A DNA stretch of 64,000 bases from Chinchilla lanigera (Eukaryota > Chordata > Mammalia > Rodentia > Chinchillidae), in contig NW_004955433.1 of assembly GCF_000276665.1 (NCBI RefSeq), positions 17,357,132 to 17,421,131 of the forward strand. Reading direction: 5' to 3'. Made by a program: the position numbers and the translations under genes. This document shows positions 61,169-64,000 of this stretch, piece after piece. The notes beneath the pieces are model-generated. The model saw only the letters and a list, made by a program, of their open reading frames with translations, had not been told where the DNA came from and ran no database searches. How positions within the stretch are numbered: the first letter of the stretch is position 1; each line of letters begins with the position of its first letter.

Positions 61169-61429
61169 TACTCTGAGTGAAATCTTCTTCATTGGCAAGC
61201 ATTATATTAACGATATCTACCACCAAATTAACAGAATATATATTTGATAACTTTCTACCTCTTGTGGTTGTAAAGGGATTGTTTGTGTAAAAATATTTCA
61301 TTCAAAAATGTTTTATTTCACTGAATGTTTATTAAGCACTCATCTTCCTATCCTTTACCTGGAAATTATGGCATTTAGCTTTTTAGCAGGAGTTATTCTA
61401 AGTTGATAGTTCCTTCTAACTCAGCATCT
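61169..61429. other. Unique AT-rich DNA
   Basis: Nothing recognised. Confidence 0.4.
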
Positions 61430-61750
61430 ACATAGTGTGCTTTTATCTACTTGCTGTTCTCCTTCCAAGTCCTTTCTTTCTCAAATGTCTTCCCCTGGGG
61501 GACCCAGTCACATTACCCAGTATTCCAATCTTCCCTTTCCACCTTCTTCATAATCTTTCATTGCAATCTCTTCATTTGCTTCACAGATGTTATCACAATT
61601 TGAAGTTGCTTTTCTGTATCTGTACAGTTGCAATGCTCTTCTTCCAAGACCTAAAGGTTAGATATCCTGACATTTTTAATGAACATATGCACACCTCCTA
61701 GGAGCGGGGCTCCTAATTGTTGCTTGATATTTATAAATGGAAATAATTAA
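61430..61750 (+). mobile_element. L2 3' relic
   Basis: TTGCTGTTCTCCTTCC, CTCAAATGTCTTCCCC and CAGATGTTATCACAATTTGA follow the L2 order ahead of its 3' end. Confidence 0.4.
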
Positions 61751-62460
61751 CTTTTCAATGAGAGACATATCTATTTTACAGGTGAAGAAAATTCTATGTA
61801 TGAAACAATAGACACCTCATCACTGGTTAAACTCTGTCTGAAACTAAGTCCACCTGACTGCAAGCCTACAATGCTGTCATATTCCAGAGGTATTCACAGA
61901 GTGTCATTAAAAGTTTTCTGTAGAGAAACATTAAAACATGGAGTTCTGGATTGCTTATACCATGCAACAAACAGGAGACATGAAGGAGTGATTTTACAAA
62001 GAGGGATGAATTTACCCCTTAGAGCAAGTCCTCTGCGTCTGACAGTTCCCAGAATATCAGCCAAAATTGGAGCCAGGAGTTGCTAAGGAGGGTTAAGAAG
62101 CTTGCCTCTCTCCTTTGGGGAGAAAGAGAGGGTGATCATTAGCACTTGAAAGTGGAGGCTGGTCCTAAAGTTGATAGCTCTACAGCAGGGAGCCTTTAGT
62201 ATAAAGCACTGCCTTCATTAGTGATGCAGAGAATAAACTTCAGGGACGTTTCTCAAGATGGAAAAGAGGAAGTATTCCTTCTAACTGTACCTTTCTCTAA
62301 GTGGTACACTTAAAGAGAGCCCTGGACATGGATTAGTCTAATCACACATCATGGACCCTCCCTGTGTAAAGAAATTTTTCCAAACGTTGGTGCTGGGGAG
62401 CACGTGTACAGGAATGTGGTAAAATCATCATGAAAGATTCAAAGTTCATACACTAGATCT
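61751..62460. other. Unique DNA
   Basis: A 96-codon open frame at 61796-62086 is not family-like. Confidence 0.4.
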
Positions 62461-63240
62461 TTTTTCTTTTTTTAAAAAAATACACATTTATTCAGGGTCA
62501 TGATCAGACTATTACATTTAACAATCAACAGCATGGGTGCAAAAAACAGGTCTACAATAAAACTCTTCATTGGAATGCTTTACATTTTCCTCAGAACAGA
62601 AACTAAAATAACTTGTTATACAACTAGGCACAAATACAGTCCTTGAGTTTTTTGCCCGTACATGAGTATTGTCTATAACATGTACCTTGTGAGTTTGAGG
62701 CCAGCCTGAGCTACATAGTGAGCTCAAAGCCAGCCTGAACTGCAGAGAGAGACCCTGTCTCAAAAAGACAAAAAAAATAAAAAAAAAATAAAACATGTCC
62801 TCTATGTAGCGGCTGGGCCCTGCCACCGCAGTGCTTGGCTGAGTTCACAAATCTGTTGTAACCTACAGCTTTTGAATTCTTAGTATGGGCCTGATAACTT
62901 GCACTTCAGCAAATGTTCTTGCAGTTATTCTCAAATGTTAAACTGATAATAGATGGCAATCTACTTGTGCAGCCCTTTAGAGCCGTTGTTCACTCTAAAG
63001 CTAGTTTCTATGCTTGTACACAAGAACCATCAACTTCTTTGTCTCCATTTCTCAGAAAATTAGAAAGTCCAGGAGGGAAAGAAAAAGAATTGCAATCACT
63101 GCACTCATTAAACGGTAAAAAAATTGATTACACTGCCCTGCTTCTATCAGTATGCCCTCTTTGGATGAATGTTTCCAAATACAGGCTGCATGCTTTTCCT
63201 AGCACCTATATAAGAGTTTAGGTAGAGGAACATGTATTTT
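62461..63240 (-). pseudogene. Probable processed retrocopy or 3'UTR, parent unknown
   Basis: On the minus strand the block ends CCTGAATAAATGTG, i.e. an AATAAA signal, followed within ~10 bases by an A-rich tail (TTTTTTTAAAAAAAGAAAAAAG). The sequence before it has the texture of a mammalian 3'UTR and is interrupted by a B1 (62687-62791). This fits the 3' end of a retrocopied mRNA. A real terminal exon of a minus-strand gene lying to the right is the alternative. No coding part is recognised, and no flanking duplication was found. Confidence 0.45.
62687..62791 (+). mobile_element. 5'-truncated B1
   Basis: It begins at the GTGAGTTTGAGGCCAGCC block and continues through the duplicated CAAAGCCAGCCTGAACTGC to GACCCTGTCTC and an A-rich tail. 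The left half with the pol III promoter is missing. AACATGTACC / AACATGTCC flank it (62677-62686, 62792-62800). Confidence 0.88.
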
Positions 63241-63945
63241 GTTACCATAGGTTGCCAGACCACCACTTGCATTTTTTCTTCTTAAATTTTCATAAATATA
63301 AGTTGGCCAACTAAACAGTGACTTAGCCGTCCATTCACATTTCAACTTTTATAGGCACTGCCGGGAATACACCTCCAGACTCAGTTTATTGGTGCAGATA
63401 TAAAGCACTGAGACTTCAAGCAATCTTGAACAAAGTTATTTTACTTCTTCAGAAGGGCGCAGCTTCACTTTAGTATGAGGTTGTAGTGATGTAGTAGCAG
63501 GTTCCTTTTATTTCTTAACACGTCAGAGGCAGCTGACCTCCTCTCCTTTGACTATTTGAAGGTTTACACTCTATCCCAATTGGCTAGTTTAAGCAGCAGG
63601 GGGAGAAAGCCTGAAAGGTTGCTGGATAAGGTCACTAAGAAAGAGAAGAGTGTGGTATGGAGAACTGAAAGCCCTTGGCTGTTGGTAAGGTATCTGGTGG
63701 TCAGTTGTGTTCCTGGAATCTAAGCTGAGCAGACATTTTCCATAACTCTGGTGTAAAGGATCGGGGGAGGTAGCCTAGGATGGACTAGAGTTTAAGATGA
63801 AGACACTCTTGTTAATATTTTTGATAGAAAAATCCTTGTTTTTTACAAGTACCTACATTGCAACCAAGCACTGTGAATATTCCAAAATTAAGTTTCTTTC
63901 ACATTGTTGAAAGCCAAGAAATTAACATTGTCCAAGTAAGAAATT
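63241..63945. other. Unique DNA
   Basis: The minus strand continues the 3'UTR-like texture, including CCAATAAACTGAG near 63385. No gene recognised. Confidence 0.35.
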
Positions 63946-63950
63946 CTTAA

Positions 63951-64000
63951 GGAAGGGAGGGAGGGAAGGAGGAAGGAAGGAAGGAAGGAAGGAAGGAAGG
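63951..64000. repeat. (GGAA)n microsatellite, runs off the window
   Basis: GGAAGGGAGGGAGGG passes into pure GGAA units up to the last base. Confidence 0.95.

Noticed and set aside
1..64000. CRISPR arrays, operons, ribosome binding sites, prophage
   Set aside because: There are no spaced direct repeats or bacterial gene layout; the SINE/LINE content is mammalian.

Overview
This window is AT-rich mammalian nuclear DNA, almost certainly from a rodent. It carries tRNA-derived ID SINEs, 7SL-derived B1 SINEs with the rodent 29-bp internal duplication, one old B1+ID composite, many L1 fragments, MaLR-type LTRs, and older MIR and L2 relics. I saw no B2 or B4 SINEs. That points away from mouse-like rodents and is compatible with a squirrel-, beaver- or kangaroo-rat-like lineage; this placement is an inference. 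There are no bacterial or phage features, and no protein-coding gene can be supported with confidence. The window reads as a gene desert or the inside of a very large intron.

Layout. 1-4.2 kb is mostly unique, with a cluster of splice-like signals on the minus strand. 4.2-10.7 kb holds two plus-strand L1 bodies, the first near full length, mutated and carrying a B1. 11.6-19.1 kb is a mosaic of L1 fragments in both orientations, two MaLR-like LTRs, an ID and two B1s. 19.1-25.6 kb is mainly unique, with a few SINEs, a MIR and a (TG)n. 25.6-31.7 kb contains a minus-strand L1 that keeps its endonuclease, ORF1 and a 5'UTR of four ~70-bp tandem units but lacks the reverse-transcriptase segment. 31.7-41.5 kb is largely unique, with SINEs, MIR, L2 and a Tigger-like DNA transposon. 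41.5-44.6 kb has a B1 split by a recent L1, then another 5'-truncated L1 carrying an ID. 46.6-50.0 kb is an L2 followed by a complete minus-strand MaLR provirus, one of whose LTRs was hit by a second solo LTR. 50.0-60.4 kb is mainly unique, with a purine microsatellite, an ID and an old L1/HAL1 relic. 60.4-64 kb has an ID, an L1 with a twin-priming inversion, an L2 relic, and a minus-strand 3'UTR-like or retrocopy block.

The parts do not form a pathway. What the window records is a layered transposition history, and several insertions can be dated relative to each other from target-site duplications (TSDs): B1 into L1, L1 into B1, LTR into LTR, ID into L1. The most useful second looks are the protein-like minus ORF near 46.1-46.4 kb, the splice-bounded segments at 0.77-1.5 kb and 41.1-41.3 kb, the B1/L1 fusion ORF at 42.0-42.6 kb, the RT-less L1 with a repeated 5'UTR, and the retrocopy-like block at 62.5-63.2 kb. 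I found nothing that justifies claiming a new biological system.
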